Of a stretch of DNA of 5,702 nt, positions 1-5,702 are shown one piece after another (positions within the stretch are counted from its first letter, which is position 1; each line of letters starts with the position of its first letter). Both the position numbers and the translations under genes were made by a program. The DNA comes from Spirochaetota bacterium (GTDB lineage Bacteria > Spirochaetota > Spirochaetia > Treponematales > UBA12059), in NCBI GenBank assembly GCA_022709445.1, contig JAKLIU010000139.1, forward strand, positions 1 through 5,702, given 5' to 3'. The notes under the pieces are model-generated. The model did not search any database and was not told the DNA's origin. It worked only from the letters and a program-made list of their open reading frames with translations.

Positions 1-1
1 C

Positions 2-424
2 ATCGCCAGGCTCTACCCGGCGATCTTCTCGGGACCGCGCAACGGCCGTGCCCTCGTCGCGGCGAGCGTGGGTGGCGAACTCCACGAGCTGGGCATACGG
101 ATGGTGGCTGATTTCTTCGAGCTCGACGGGTGGGAAAGCTACTACCTGGGCGCCAACGCGCCGGCCGCCGCCATCGTCGCGGCCATCCGGGACCGGAAGG
201 CCGCGCTCCTCTGCCTGTCGGCGACCACCGTCGCCAGCCTTCCCGAACTGGATTCGACGATACGCCACATACGCGACGCCTTGGGCGACCGGGGGCCGAA
301 GGTGATCGTGGGCGGAGGGCTCTTCAACGTGTCGCCGGATTTCTGGAAAAAGATCGGGGCCGACGGGTTCGCCTCCGACGCGGAGGAAGCCCTGGCGGTG
401 GCCGCCTCCCTCGTGGGCCGCTGA
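2..424 (+). CDS. Cobalamin (B12)-binding domain protein, 5'-truncated by window edge
   Basis: This is the C-terminal 140 residues of a protein whose start lies left of the window; the frame is open from base 2 to the TGA at 422-424. It reads as a Rossmann-like B12-binding domain. G-E-L-H-E-L-G is encoded at 74-94 (Glu 77-79, His 83-85, Gly 92-94), matching the E/D-x-H-x-x-G motif in which His is the lower axial cobalt ligand. The family-typical stretches D-G-W-E-S-Y-Y-L-G-A-N, a Ser/Thr-rich S-A-T-T strand end and V-G-G-G-L-F-N follow in the expected order. Glu in place of the more usual Asp is the form seen in CarH-like cobalamin photoreceptors, but no MerR-type DNA-binding part is visible and the N-terminal half is missing. 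It overlaps the downstream histidine kinase by one base, so a sensory rather than catalytic role is inferred. A corrinoid shuttle or methyltransferase module is the alternative. Domain identity is solid; the physiological signal is unknown. Confidence 0.9.
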   Translation: MARLYPAIFSGPRNGRALVAASVGGELHELGIRMVADFFELDGWESYYLGANAPAAAIVAAIRDRKAALLCLSATTVASLPELDSTIRHIRDALGDRGPKVIVGGGLFNVSPDFWKKIGADGFASDAEEALAVAASLVGR

Positions 425-1467
425 TGGACGGGCGATCCGGCCTGGCGATGGCCTGCGACGACGAAGGCCGCATCGTGTCCGTGGTCCACGACGGGATCGG
501 ACTCCTGGCGGGAGCCGTCGGGACGCTCTTTCCCGCCCTGTTCAACGAGCGATCGATTCCGGCCGCCCTCGACTTCCTGCTCGGGATACGGGAACGCGGC
601 GCCGCGCTCGACCAGCCGCTCGGCTTGCGCCCGGAGCGCGGGGGCCAGACCCTGCCGTTCTCCGGAATGAGGGCGGGCGGCCTCCTGGCGGTGACCGCGA
701 GCCTCGCGGGCGCGGAGGCGGAATCGTTCTTCGGGAACATCAGCGCCCTCAACAACGAGCTGATCAACTCGCAGCGGGAACTGTCGCGTTCCAACGCCTC
801 GCTCAGGCAGCTCTCCGCGGAGAAGGCTTCCCTGGTGGAGCGGCTCGAGAAGACCGTGGCGGAGAAGGACCTGATCCTGCACGAGGCCCACCACCGCATC
901 AAGAACAACATGGCTTCCATCGGCTCGTTCCTGACCCTGAAGCGCGACCTGTCCGGGAACCCCGAGGTCGGGACCATCCTGACCGAATGCATCGCCCAGC
1001 TGTCCGGCATGGGAATCCTGTACCAGAAGCTCTATCGATCCGCGGAAACGGCCAGCGTCTCCGTGGCCGAATACCTGCCGGCGATACTGGAGGAGGCCCT
1101 CGGGCTGTTCGACAAGCAGGACGAGGTGGCCCTGCGCTTCGACCTGCCGGAGACTGCGCTCCCGGGCAAGAGCCTCTCGACCCTCGGGATCATCTTCAAC
1201 GAGTTGCTCACCAATTCCATCAAGTACGCGTTCGCGGAAACGCCCGACCCGCGGATAGAGGTGGACGGCGAGAGGAGGAACGGAGTCCTGGTGCTGCGCT
1301 ATCGGGACAACGGCAAGGGGCTGCCCGAGTCCTTCTCCCTGGACAGCGCGACTGGCTTCGGGACGACGGTGATCGCCGGGATGGCGTACCAGCTCGGCGG
1401 GAGCGTCAGCGCGCGGAACGACGGCGGCGCCTGTTTCGAGATCGAGCTACCCGACCGGACTGACTGA
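424..1467 (+). CDS. PAS-like / HisKA_2 sensor histidine kinase, soluble
   Basis: This is a 347-residue autophosphorylating kinase, predicted cytoplasmic because no convincing transmembrane helix is seen. The ATG at 424 overlaps the preceding TGA (TGATG) and has no clear Shine-Dalgarno sequence, so translation is probably coupled to the B12 gene. Residues about 8-100 look like a PAS-type sensor (D-E-G-R-I-V-S-V opening, then L-F-P-A-L-F, R-E-R-G-A-A-L-D and a G-L-L-A-V-T-A strand). Residues about 106-152 form a charged, heptad-like signalling helix. The H-box is H-E-A-H-H-R-I-K-N-N at 153-162, with His157 (or His156) the likely phospho-acceptor; the H-H-R-I-K-N-N form identifies the HisKA_2 class. 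The ATPase domain shows the N-box N-E-L-L-T-N-S (Glu260, Asn264), the G1 box D-N-G-K-G (295-299) and the G2 box G-F-G-T-T (311-315). All residues needed for ATP binding appear present. HisKA_2 kinases often phosphorylate stand-alone response regulators; none is encoded here. Partnership with the adjacent cobalamin protein is inferred from the overlap. Confidence 0.92.
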   Translation: MDGRSGLAMACDDEGRIVSVVHDGIGLLAGAVGTLFPALFNERSIPAALDFLLGIRERGAALDQPLGLRPERGGQTLPFSGMRAGGLLAVTASLAGAEAESFFGNISALNNELINSQRELSRSNASLRQLSAEKASLVERLEKTVAEKDLILHEAHHRIKNNMASIGSFLTLKRDLSGNPEVGTILTECIAQLSGMGILYQKLYRSAETASVSVAEYLPAILEEALGLFDKQDEVALRFDLPETALPGKSLSTLGIIFNELLTNSIKYAFAETPDPRIEVDGERRNGVLVLRYRDNGKGLPESFSLDSATGFGTTVIAGMAYQLGGSVSARNDGGACFEIELPDRTD

Positions 1468-1472
1468 GCCGG

Positions 1473-1517
1473 CGGAGCTCCGGCGATGATGAGCCGGTAC
1501 GGCGATGCGCGCTCGCC
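1473..1517 (+). other. Cluster of short inverted repeats after the kinase gene
   Basis: Three small dyads follow the kinase stop codon. One is a perfect 10-bp palindrome, CGGAGCTCCG (1473-1482). The second is a 5-bp stem, CCGGC (1480-1484) with GCCGG (1493-1497), around an 8-nt loop. The third is a 5-bp stem, GGCGA (1501-1505) with TCGCC (1513-1517). The first two share bases and cannot both form. None has a T-tract, so this is not a convincing intrinsic terminator. It may be a weak or Rho-assisted 3' end for the kinase operon, or chance in GC-rich DNA. Confidence 0.3.
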
Positions 1518-1567
1518 GCTCCGTCGTTTCAATCCCTGAACCGCGATGCCGCCCCTCCCGGGCCAGC

Positions 1568-1597
1568 TTGACGGTTCCGGGAAAAACCGTGGATACT
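1568..1597 (+). promoter_or_regulatory. Sigma70-type promoter of the dcp gene
   Basis: TTGACG (1568-1573, 5/6 match to the -35 consensus) and GATACT (1592-1597, 4/6 match to the -10) are separated by 18 bp. Transcription would be expected to begin about 6-8 nt after the -10, at about 1604-1605, which is the A of the dcp ATG. The promoter is called from sequence match alone. Confidence 0.6.
1571..1590 (+). promoter_or_regulatory. Inverted repeat in the dcp promoter spacer, possible operator
   Basis: ACGGTT (1571-1576) and AACCGT (1585-1590) are perfect 6-bp inverted arms around an 8-nt centre. They begin inside the -35 hexamer and end just before the -10. A regulator bound here would block RNA polymerase. 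Its right arm lies within the word GAAAAACCGTG (1581-1591), which recurs exactly at 3781-3791 upstream of the lipoprotein promoter, although the second copy lacks the left arm. No cognate regulator is visible. Confidence 0.35.
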
Positions 1598-1604
1598 CTC
1601 CCGC

Positions 1605-3650
1605 ATGAACACCAACCCGCTGCTTTCCACCTGGGAAACGCCCTACGGGCTTCCCCCCTTCGACAAGATCAAGCCCGAGCATTTCGCGCCTGCGTTCGAG
1701 ACGGCCATGGCCGACCACCGCGCGGAGATCGAGGCCATAGCGTCCAACCCCGAGCCGCCCACGTTCCAGAACACCCTGGCGGCCCTGGACCGTTCCGGGC
1801 AGAGCCTGGCCAGGGTGATCGGGGTGTTCTTCAACCTGGCCGCCAGCGAGACCAGCGACGCCCTGCAGGCCGCCGAGCGCGAGCTGATGCCCGTGATCGC
1901 GGCGCACCAGAACTGGCTGAGCCTGCACGAGGGCGTGTTCCGCCGCGTGGAAGAGCTGTACGGCAAGCGCGCGGGGCTGGGGCTCGGGGCCGAGGATCTG
2001 CGGCTCCTGGAGAAGGTCCGCTTGGACTACGTGATGCAGGGAGCCCTCCTCAAGGGCGAGGCCCGTACGCGCTACGCGGCCATCACCGAGGAGCTGGCGG
2101 GACTCTTCACCACGTTCAGCCAGTCCGTGCTGGGCGACGAGGCCGCGTTCGCTCTGGAGCTGGCGACGGAGGCCGACAGGGCCGGGCTGCCGGAGTTCGT
2201 GCTGGACGCCGCCAAGTCCGTGGCCGCCGACAAGGGCGTCGACGGGTACGTGATAAACCTGTCGCCTTCCCTGGTGGATCCCTTCCTGACCTACTCCACG
2301 CGCCGCGACCTGCGCGAGAAGGTGTGGCGCGCGTTCAAGGCCCGCGGCGAGAGCTGCCCCGAGCGCGACACCCGGCCCGTGGCCGAGAAGATCCTGCGCC
2401 TGCGCCACGAGATGGCCGGGCTCATGGGCTACGCGAATTTCGCGGACTACGCCCTGGTGGACCGCATGGCCAAGAAGCCCGCCGCGGTGGACGACCTGCT
2501 CATGCGCGTCTGGGAACCCGCGCGCGCGCGCGCCCTGGCCGAGCAGAAGGACCTGGAGGAGCTGGCGGCGCGCGAGGGCTTCAAGGGGCCGATCATGGGC
2601 TGGGACTGGAACTTCTACGCGGAGAAGCTCCGGCAGGAGCGCTACAGCCTGGACGAGGCCGAACTCAAGCCCTACTTCCAGCTGGACCGCATGACCGATG
2701 CCATGTTCGACGCGGCCGGCCGGCTCTACGGCGTTTCCTTCAAGGAAGTGAAGGGCGTGCCGCTCTACCATCCGGACGCCAGGCTCTACGAGGTGCTGGA
2801 CTCCAAGACCAAGGCCATCGTGGGCGTTTTCCTGGCGGACAGCTTCGCCCGGCCGACCAAGCGCGGCGGAGCCTGGATGAACGAGTTCCGCAACCAGTCG
2901 CGCAACCGCCCGGGCGCCCTGCCGTATCCCATCGTCATCAACAACAACAACTTCGCAAAGGCCCCCGAGGGCAAGCCGACGCTCCTGTCCCTGGACGACC
3001 TGCGGACCCTGTTCCACGAGTTCGGCCACGGACTGCACGGGCTCCTGTCCAACGTGACCTACAACACCCTGGCTGGCACCAACGTGCTCAGGGACTTCGT
3101 GGAGCTGCCCAGCCAGATCAACGAGCACTGGGCGCTGACCCCGGAGATCCTCAAGAAGCACGCGATCCACGCGCAGACCGGCCAGCCCATCAGCGACAGG
3201 CTCATCGGCCTCATCAAGAAGAGCGAGCACTTCAACCAGGGCTTCCTGACGGTCGCCTACACTTCCTGCGCGCTCATCGACATGTCCATCCACCAGCATC
3301 CCGATCCGGCCAGGCTCTCCCTGTCCGCCTTCGAGGCGTCCGAGTGCAAGCGCCTGGGCGTACCGGAGGCGGTGGGCATGCGGCACCGGCTGCCCCAGTT
3401 CAGGCACCTGTTCGCGGACAACGGCTACGCGGCCGGCTACTACGTGTACATGTGGGCGGAGGTCCTGGACGCCGACGGCTTCGAGGCCTTCGAGGCTTCG
3501 GGGGACGTGTTCAATCCCGAGCTTTCGGCCAAGTTCAAGCGCTACGTGCTCTCGGCGGGCAACACCATGGACCCGGCCGAGGCCTACCGGGCCTTCCGCG
3601 GGCGCGACCCGGACGTGAAGGCCCTGATCCGCGGGCGCGGGCTGGCCTGA
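1605..3650 (+). CDS. dcp: Peptidyl-dipeptidase Dcp (M3 family zinc metallopeptidase)
   Basis: This 681-residue protein is the same length as I recall for E. coli Dcp and is collinear with it throughout. The family removes C-terminal dipeptides from oligopeptides in late cytoplasmic peptide turnover; no signal peptide is present. The canonical N-terminus N-P-L-L-S-T-W begins at residue 4, so the ATG at 1605 is the start. In-frame sequence upstream offers no ATG, GTG or TTG before the TGA at 1569. Other family marks are W-D-W-N-F-Y-A-E (333-340) and G-G-A-W-M (421-425). The zinc site is H-E-F-G-H (His471, Glu472, His475), with the third ligand Glu500 in F-V-E-L-P-S-Q. The C-terminal substrate-site motif G-Y-A-A-G-Y-Y-V-Y-M-W lies at about 607-617. 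All catalytic residues are intact. Oligopeptidase A (prlC/opdA) is the nearest alternative, but length and motif wording favour Dcp. The gene is monocistronic, with its own promoter and a strong terminator. It lacks a Shine-Dalgarno sequence. Confidence 0.95.
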   Translation: MNTNPLLSTWETPYGLPPFDKIKPEHFAPAFETAMADHRAEIEAIASNPEPPTFQNTLAALDRSGQSLARVIGVFFNLAASETSDALQAAERELMPVIAAHQNWLSLHEGVFRRVEELYGKRAGLGLGAEDLRLLEKVRLDYVMQGALLKGEARTRYAAITEELAGLFTTFSQSVLGDEAAFALELATEADRAGLPEFVLDAAKSVAADKGVDGYVINLSPSLVDPFLTYSTRRDLREKVWRAFKARGESCPERDTRPVAEKILRLRHEMAGLMGYANFADYALVDRMAKKPAAVDDLLMRVWEPARARALAEQKDLEELAAREGFKGPIMGWDWNFYAEKLRQERYSLDEAELKPYFQLDRMTDAMFDAAGRLYGVSFKEVKGVPLYHPDARLYEVLDSKTKAIVGVFLADSFARPTKRGGAWMNEFRNQSRNRPGALPYPIVINNNNFAKAPEGKPTLLSLDDLRTLFHEFGHGLHGLLSNVTYNTLAGTNVLRDFVELPSQINEHWALTPEILKKHAIHAQTGQPISDRLIGLIKKSEHFNQGFLTVAYTSCALIDMSIHQHPDPARLSLSAFEASECKRLGVPEAVGMRHRLPQFRHLFADNGYAAGYYVYMWAEVLDADGFEAFEASGDVFNPELSAKFKRYVLSAGNTMDPAEAYRAFRGRDPDVKALIRGRGLA

Positions 3651-3683
3651 CGGAGTGACGGGCCGGCGGTCCCGGTCCGATAC

Positions 3684-3720
3684 GCCCGCCCGGCGCTTCC
3701 CGCGCCGGGCGGGCTTTTTT
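3684..3720 (+). terminator. Strong intrinsic terminator of dcp
   Basis: A perfect 13-bp GC-only stem (3684-3696 with 3702-3714) closes a 5-nt loop, TTCCC, and is followed directly by six T residues (3715-3720). It lies 33 nt after the dcp stop codon. There is no A-tract on the left side, so it should act on + strand transcripts only. It separates dcp from the lipoprotein gene. Confidence 0.95.
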
Positions 3721-3811
3721 CGATGGCCGCGGGATGAGGCACCGCTCAGGGGCCGATCAGTCGCCCGCACGTCGAGCTGCGAAAAACCGTGATCGTTTCT
3801 TCCGGATTGTG

Positions 3812-3820
3812 TGATATGCT
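3812..3820 (+). promoter_or_regulatory. Extended -10 promoter of the lipoprotein gene
   Basis: TGATATGCT contains an extended TG element (3812-3813) and TATGCT (3815-3820, 4/6 match). No good -35 is found 15-19 bp upstream, consistent with an extended -10 type. A start near 3827 would give a leader of about 30 nt carrying the Shine-Dalgarno sequence. The surroundings (about 3788-3880) are clearly more AT-rich than the rest of the window. Confidence 0.5.
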
Positions 3821-3844
3821 CTTTCATTGACAGAAACCAATTAC

Positions 3845-3852
3845 AAAGAGGA
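3845..3852 (+). promoter_or_regulatory. Ribosome binding site of the lipoprotein gene
   Basis: AAAGAGGA ends its AGG core 5 nt before the ATG at 3857. This is a good Shine-Dalgarno sequence that fixes the start codon and contrasts with the SD-less dcp start in the same window. Confidence 0.8.
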
Positions 3853-3856
3853 TTTC

Positions 3857-3922
3857 ATGAGAACAAGATTTTGCGCATGGACGGCGATCGTCGCGATGGC
3901 GATGCCTCTGCTCTCCGGCTGC
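3857..3922 (+). other. Lipoprotein signal peptide and lipobox
   Basis: This segment encodes residues 1-22. The n-region has Arg2 and Arg4, the hydrophobic core runs from about residue 7 to 19, and the cleavage motif is Leu19-Ser20-Gly21-Cys22. Cys22 (3920-3922) would be lipidated by Lgt and cleaved by signal peptidase II. The residues after Cys22 (P-L-P-N-H-Q-D-D) form a flexible polar linker. Confidence 0.88.
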
Positions 3923-5702
3923 CCCCTGCCCAACCATCAAGATGACCCGACCGTTCCGGAATTCAGCCCGCCCGGCGGCAGCTACATGGAGTCGGTGGAC
4001 GTCACGATACCCGGCATCGATCCGGTCGCGGAGAACCTCCGCTACTCGCTGTCCGGGATGGATCCCTCCGGCAACATGCCCGCCGGCTCTCCCGCTTACT
4101 CGGGTCCCATCCACCTGGACCGCTCAGGCCCGCTCTGCGCGGAAACGCGGATCGGCGAGTCGTCAGCGATGAACCTGGCGTACTACTCGATCGGTCTTCT
4201 GGCGCCCGAGGCCTCCATCCCGCCTGGCGACATCGCTTTCCCGGCGACCCTCCGGCTGACCCTGGCCGCCGGCGCGGATCCGGCCAATTCCATACGCTAC
4301 ACCCTCGACGGTTCGACTCCCCTCTGGGGCAGCGCCCTGTACGCGGAGCCCGGAATCGAGCTCACGGGCCCTGCGACGGTCACCGCCCGCGCGTTCCGCG
4401 ACGGGACCGAGCCCTCGGAGGTCCTGGTGCTCACCTACACCTCCGCCGGCGCCGTGGCCGCGCCGACCGTGGACCGTCCCGCCGGATACCATACCGCCGC
4501 CGTCGACCTGGTCCTGGATTCGGCCACGGCCGGAGCGGTCATCAGGTGGACCACCGACGGGTCCGACCCCGTTTCGGGCTCCACCTGGACGGAAGCTCCC
4601 GCCCCGGCCGCCGTGCGCATCGAAGCGTCGGCCCGGCTCAGGGCATACGCCCGCAAGGACGGGCTGTCGCCTTCCGCCTCCATAGACCTGGACTACACGA
4701 TCACCGGCCCGGTGGCCGAGCCCGGATTTTCGGTTCCCGCCGGGACCTGGGCTGGCGAGCAGTCGGTGGCCATCACGTGCGCCACGCCGGGCTCTTCCAT
4801 CCGCTACACCCTGGACGGTTCGACCCCCTCGCGGACAGCCGGCACCCTTTATTCGGGTCCCGTCACCGTCGCCTCCAGCTCCACGCTCAGGGCGCACGCC
4901 TGGGTGCCAGCGTGGCAGGCGGATTCCGACGCAGGTTCCAGCGCCGCGTACCTGATCACCGGGACCGTGGCGACGCCGACCGTGTCGGTCGCAGCCGGGA
5001 CCTACACCTCCGGGTTTTCGGTCACCCTGTCCACCGCCACGCCGGGAGCCACGCTGCGCTACACCCGCGACGGCAGCGATCCGGTCGCCAGCGGCACCGC
5101 GACCGCGGTGGCAGCCAGCTCCACGACGGTGTCCGTCGCTTCGAGCGGCAGCATACGCGCCGTGGCCCTGAAGCCAGACTGGACCAACTCGGCCACGATG
5201 GAAGCCGCCTACCTCATCACGGGCCTCGCGGCAGCGCCGGCCTTCTCCCCGGCGGCGGGAACCTACACCGCCGCGCAGTCGGTAACCATCTCCTGCGCCA
5301 CCGCCGGCTCGTCCATCCGCTACACCCTTGACGGCTCGACGCCCTCGCGCACCGCCGGCATCCCGTATTCGGGACCCGTATCCGTTACCGCAAGCGCCAC
5401 GCTCAGGGCATTCGCCTGGGTGCCCGCCTGGCAGGCCAGCTCGGACCGCAACGCCAGCGCCGCGTACGTCATCACCGGTCCCGTGGCCGTCCCGGAATTC
5501 TCCGTACCCGCGGGAACCTACACCGCCGCCCAATCGGTGACCCTGTCCTGCGCCACGCCGGGGGCCGTCATCAAGTACTCGACGATGTCGACACCTTCAC
5601 GTACCGCCGGCTTGACCTACTCCGGCGAGCCGGTCACCGTCGCTTCCAGCGCGACGCTCAGGGCCTTCGCCTACGTGCCCGCCTGGCAGGCCAGTTCCGA
5701 CG
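3857..5702 (+). CDS. Secreted lipoprotein with tandem chitobiase C-terminal-like (CHB_HEX_C / Fn3-associated) repeats, 3' end outside window
   Basis: The frame is open from the ATG at 3857 to the window edge, giving 615 complete codons with no stop. Residues 1-21 are a lipoprotein signal peptide with basic Arg2 and Arg4, a hydrophobic core and the lipobox L-S-G-C ending at Cys22. The mature protein would therefore be lipid-anchored in a membrane, probably at the cell surface or in the periplasm. After a short linker the protein is almost entirely repeats of about 85 residues: a diverged unit (about 32-113), then 114-198, 199-284, 285-369, 370-456, 457-541 and a cut unit from 542. Most carry the family signature R-Y-T-x-D-G-S-x-P, a following S-G-P-V strand, an A-x-L-R-A-x-A strand and a closing A-Y-x-I-T-G. 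This matches the small beta-sandwich domain found at the C-terminus of chitobiases and in many surface proteins. No enzymatic domain has appeared by residue 615. One may follow beyond the edge, so the repeats could be a stalk for a distal catalytic or binding domain. Carbohydrate or surface adhesion is inference only. Confidence 0.9.
   Translation, partial: MRTRFCAWTAIVAMAMPLLSGCPLPNHQDDPTVPEFSPPGGSYMESVDVTIPGIDPVAENLRYSLSGMDPSGNMPAGSPAYSGPIHLDRSGPLCAETRIGESSAMNLAYYSIGLLAPEASIPPGDIAFPATLRLTLAAGADPANSIRYTLDGSTPLWGSALYAEPGIELTGPATVTARAFRDGTEPSEVLVLTYTSAGAVAAPTVDRPAGYHTAAVDLVLDSATAGAVIRWTTDGSDPVSGSTWTEAPAPAAVRIEASARLRAYARKDGLSPSASIDLDYTITGPVAEPGFSVPAGTWAGEQSVAITCATPGSSIRYTLDGSTPSRTAGTLYSGPVTVASSSTLRAHAWVPAWQADSDAGSSAAYLITGTVATPTVSVAAGTYTSGFSVTLSTATPGATLRYTRDGSDPVASGTATAVAASSTTVSVASSGSIRAVALKPDWTNSATMEAAYLITGLAAAPAFSPAAGTYTAAQSVTISCATAGSSIRYTLDGSTPSRTAGIPYSGPVSVTASATLRAFAWVPAWQASSDRNASAAYVITGPVAVPEFSVPAGTYTAAQSVTLSCATPGAVIKYSTMSTPSRTAGLTYSGEPVTVASSATLRAFAYVPAWQASSD
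4196..5702 (+). repeat. In-frame tandem repeat array, period about 255-261 bp
   Basis: Successive units begin at 4196, 4451, 4709, 4964, 5225 and 5480, encoding 85, 86, 85, 87 and 85 residues, with the sixth cut by the window edge. A more diverged unit precedes them (about 3950-4195). Units starting at 4709, 5225 and 5480 form one subtype (S-T-P-S-R-T-A-G, then V-P-A-W-Q-A). Units at 4451 and 4964 form another (D-G-S-D-P-V). Units at 4709 and 5225 agree at about 60 of 85 residues by hand alignment. Nucleotide similarity is also visible, for example TCCATCCGCTACACCCT at 4796 and 5312, exactly 516 bases apart. Confidence 0.92.

Noticed and set aside
130..423. Upstream extension of the kinase frame to a GTG/ATG before 424
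   Set aside because: The extension is an Arg/Gly-rich shadow of the B12-binding domain. The ATG at 424 in a TGATG overlap gives a natural PAS-like N-terminus.
480..545. Possible transmembrane helix in the kinase at residues about 24-40
   Set aside because: It is short, contains several Gly and a Pro, lacks flanking charge asymmetry, and fits a PAS core better; no second membrane segment is present.
1505..3658. Open frame of 717 codons on the + strand in a second frame over dcp
   Set aside because: It is an Arg/Gly/Ala/Pro-rich translation typical of an out-of-frame read of GC-rich coding DNA, and overlaps dcp entirely.
1299..3827. Long open frame of 842 codons on the minus strand, antisense to dcp
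   Set aside because: It mirrors the GC-rich third positions of dcp, is rich in Gly, Val, Leu, Gln and His without any recognisable motif, and runs through the dcp terminator. The + strand protein has all the Dcp catalytic motifs.
3827..3832. Perfect TTGACA -35 hexamer just upstream of the lipoprotein start
   Set aside because: At 16-19 bp downstream there is only AGGATTTCA with no acceptable -10, and transcription would start inside the coding region, losing the Shine-Dalgarno sequence and signal peptide.
4163..5533. Minus-strand open frame of 456 codons over the lipoprotein
   Set aside because: It is a Gly/Arg-rich shadow whose apparent internal repeats simply mirror the coding repeats on the + strand.
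4196..5702. Tandem repeats as a CRISPR array or non-coding satellite
   Set aside because: The period of about 255-261 bp is always a multiple of three, the reading frame is unbroken, and conservation follows protein positions with synonymous changes.

Overview
The window is a high-GC bacterial segment with all three supported transcription units on the + strand. The GC-rich codon third positions produce long shadow reading frames on both strands. The taxon cannot be fixed from the sequence. A cobalamin-domain/histidine-kinase pair, a cytoplasmic Dcp-type peptidase and a lipoprotein built of chitobiase-C-terminal-like repeats would fit an environmental spirochaete or a similar lipoprotein-rich Gram-negative lineage. 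That is an inference held at about even odds.

Region 1 (2-1467) is a two-gene operon entering from the left. It holds the C-terminal part of a cobalamin (B12)-binding protein with an E-x-H-x-x-G motif, followed with TGATG stop/start overlap by a soluble PAS-like/HisKA_2 sensor histidine kinase. The 1-nt overlap suggests the two products work together, with the B12 protein as a possible ligand, redox or light input for the kinase. No response regulator lies in the window.

Region 2 (1468-3720) starts with a 137-bp intergenic gap. It carries short hairpins and a TTGACG-18-GATACT promoter whose -10 box ends 7 nt before the ATG of a 681-residue dipeptidyl carboxypeptidase (dcp). That geometry, with no Shine-Dalgarno sequence, predicts a leaderless mRNA. 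A perfect 13-bp GC hairpin with a T6 tail ends the unit.

Region 3 (3721-5702) holds an extended -10 promoter, a good Shine-Dalgarno sequence and a large lipoprotein gene that runs off the right edge. After its lipobox cysteine it consists of about seven repeat units of about 85 residues, similar to the chitobiase/beta-hexosaminidase C-terminal (Fn3-like) domain. Two repeat subtypes are interleaved. An 11-base word is shared between the dcp promoter and the region upstream of the lipoprotein promoter.
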